DNA from: Pseudonocardiaceae bacterium
GTDB taxonomy: Bacteria; Actinomycetota; Actinomycetes; Mycobacteriales; Pseudonocardiaceae
Direction of reading: 5' to 3'
DNA: 7,287 nucleotides
Assembly (NCBI GenBank): GCA_025937115.1
Contig: JAICSB010000155.1
Coordinates: forward strand, 1 to 7,287
In this document: piece by piece, positions 6,678-7,287 of the stretch
How the letters are laid out: each line of letters begins with the position of its first letter
Position numbering within the stretch: the first letter of the stretch is position 1
The notes under the pieces: model-generated
Database searches by the model: none
What the model saw: the letters and a program-made list of their open reading frames with translations, nothing else
Told to the model about the DNA's origin: nothing
Position numbers and translations under genes: made by a program

Positions 6678-7213
6678 CGGACCTGGTCGTCGGGCTCGGC
6701 TCGTCCCGCGGGGTTCGCGCGGCGGCCGTGTGGTCGGCGCTTCGATCGGCTGTGCCGGACCTGACCGCGATCACCGCGTTCGGCACCATCGACCAGCGCC
6801 GCGACGAGGCCGGGCTGCTCGCGGTGATCCGGGAACACGGTGCACCGTTGCACTGCTATCCGGCCGCTGAGCTCGACGCCGTCGACGTTCCGCATCCCAG
6901 CGAGCCGGTCCGCGGCCACGTCGGCACCCGCAGCGTTGCCGAAGCTGCTGCCCTACTAGCGGCTCATGATCTCGGCGGAGGATCGCTGATCGTGCCGAAA
7001 CTGCGCGGCGAGCACGTCACGGTCGCGGTCGCCGCCCTGCATCCGCTGTCGATCAGTTCAGCGTGCACTGCTTGCGGGGCGTGCCTGCGCACCTGTCCTG
7101 AGTACGCCTTGCGCCCAGCTCCACTGCGCCCCGTGGTGAATGCGGCTCGCTGCACCTCCTGCGGCGAATGCGTAGAGGTCTGCCCCACCGACGCGATCAC
7201 CTTGCGTGATTAG
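6674..7213 (+). CDS. cobE: CobE-like (CbiG C-terminal domain) protein fused to a 2x[4Fe-4S] ferredoxin domain
   Basis: This 179-residue protein has two parts. Residues 1-122 match the CbiG C-terminal/CobE domain: LVVGLGSSRGV at the N-terminus, FGTIDQRRDEAGLL (equivalent to the family TID-x-K-x-DE-x-GL), VPHPSEPVRGHVGTRSVAEAAALLAA, and LIVPKLRGEHVTVAVA. Residues 125-179 form a bacterial-type ferredoxin domain with two CxxCxxCxxxCP motifs (Cys131, 134, 137, 141 and Cys160, 163, 166, 170), expected to hold two [4Fe-4S] clusters. The N-terminal lactone-opening part of full CbiG is absent. ATG 6674 overlaps the cobL stop and is preceded by a G-rich stretch (6664-6668). Both domains are clear; the role is not. 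CobE has no firmly established reaction, and the ferredoxin part suggests electron transfer during ring contraction, cobalt reduction or reduction of a precorrin. It is the last gene on this strand in the window. Confidence 0.88.
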   Translation: MTDLVVGLGSSRGVRAAAVWSALRSAVPDLTAITAFGTIDQRRDEAGLLAVIREHGAPLHCYPAAELDAVDVPHPSEPVRGHVGTRSVAEAAALLAAHDLGGGSLIVPKLRGEHVTVAVAALHPLSISSACTACGACLRTCPEYALRPAPLRPVVNAARCTSCGECVEVCPTDAITLRD

Positions 7214-7219
7214 CGCGAA

Positions 7220-7287
7220 TCAGAACGGTGGTGGCCCGGGGTGTGGCCGGATGTCTGTGTAGAACTCGATACGGGGTGGCGCGCGGA
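7220..7287 (-). CDS. Possible 3' end of a convergent gene, unidentified
   Basis: On the minus strand an open frame enters from the window edge and ends at TGA (7222-7220), encoding APPRIEFYTDIRPHPGPPPF at its C-terminus. The composition (Pro/Arg-rich with an ordered-looking IEFYTDI stretch) and a GC-rich third position are compatible with a real protein tail, and its stop lies seven bases past the stop of the gene on the plus strand. About 21 codons are too few to assign a family. The alternative is that 7214-7287 is simply non-coding downstream DNA. Confidence 0.35.
   Translation of the reverse strand, partial: RAPPRIEFYTDIRPHPGPPPF

Noticed and set aside
5615..6919. Long open frame on the minus strand across cobL and cobE
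   Set aside because: High GC suppresses stop codons in opposite frames. The translation is a low-complexity Arg/Ser/Pro/Ala mix without domains, while the plus-strand frames encode recognisable enzymes.
7214..7287. Terminator after the operon
   Set aside because: No stem-loop followed by a T-run is visible in the 74 bases after the last stop.
1..7287. Cobalamin riboswitch, tRNA/rRNA, CRISPR array or insertion sequence
   Set aside because: No room between the genes and no recognisable conserved elements. A B12 riboswitch, if present, would lie upstream of the operon, beyond base 1.

Overview
The window is a GC-rich, densely packed, one-strand operon for corrin-ring (vitamin B12) biosynthesis. 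High GC, strong G/C third-position preference, GTG starts and the order chelatase - cobO - cobB point to a high-GC actinobacterium, most likely a mycobacterium or close relative. The order matches what I recall of the Mycobacterium tuberculosis cobO/cobB locus. This is inference from gene content and recalled family sequences, not from a search.

Layout. (1) 2-1636: a metal-chelatase AAA+/von Willebrand A subunit (ChlD type, used with CobN for cobalt insertion), cut at its 5' end by the window edge. (2) 1649-2263: cobO, corrinoid adenosyltransferase. (3) about 2271-3629: cobB/cbiA, a,c-diamide synthase. (4) 3656-4381: cobI/cbiL, C20 methyltransferase. (5) 4378-5523: cbiD, C1 methyltransferase. 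(6) 5520-6677: cobL (fused CbiE-CbiT), C5/C15 methyltransferase and decarboxylase. (7) 6674-7213: a short protein joining a CbiG C-terminal (CobE-like) domain to a two-cluster ferredoxin domain. (8) 7220-7287: possibly the last codons of a convergent minus-strand gene. Genes 4 to 7 are joined by ATGA/GTGA stop-start overlaps, so they are probably translationally coupled. No gene-free stretch exceeds 75 bases. No promoter, cobalamin riboswitch or clear terminator is visible; these would lie outside the window.

Together the genes cover cobalt insertion (with a CobN not seen here), methylations at C20, C1, C5 and C15, amidation of the a and c side chains, and adenosylation. The set is mixed: the ChlD-type chelatase goes with the cobalt-late (aerobic) route, while CbiD belongs to the cobalt-early (anaerobic) route.

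Three things stand out. First, the linker of the chelatase gene holds a C7 run in the correct phase for -1 frameshifting; the -1 frame stops inside the loop of a 23-bp inverted repeat, which would give a ChlI-sized ATPase-only subunit. Second, a 42-bp perfect palindrome forms the start region of cobB and must be translated. Third, the CobE-like domain is fused to an 8-cysteine ferredoxin domain.
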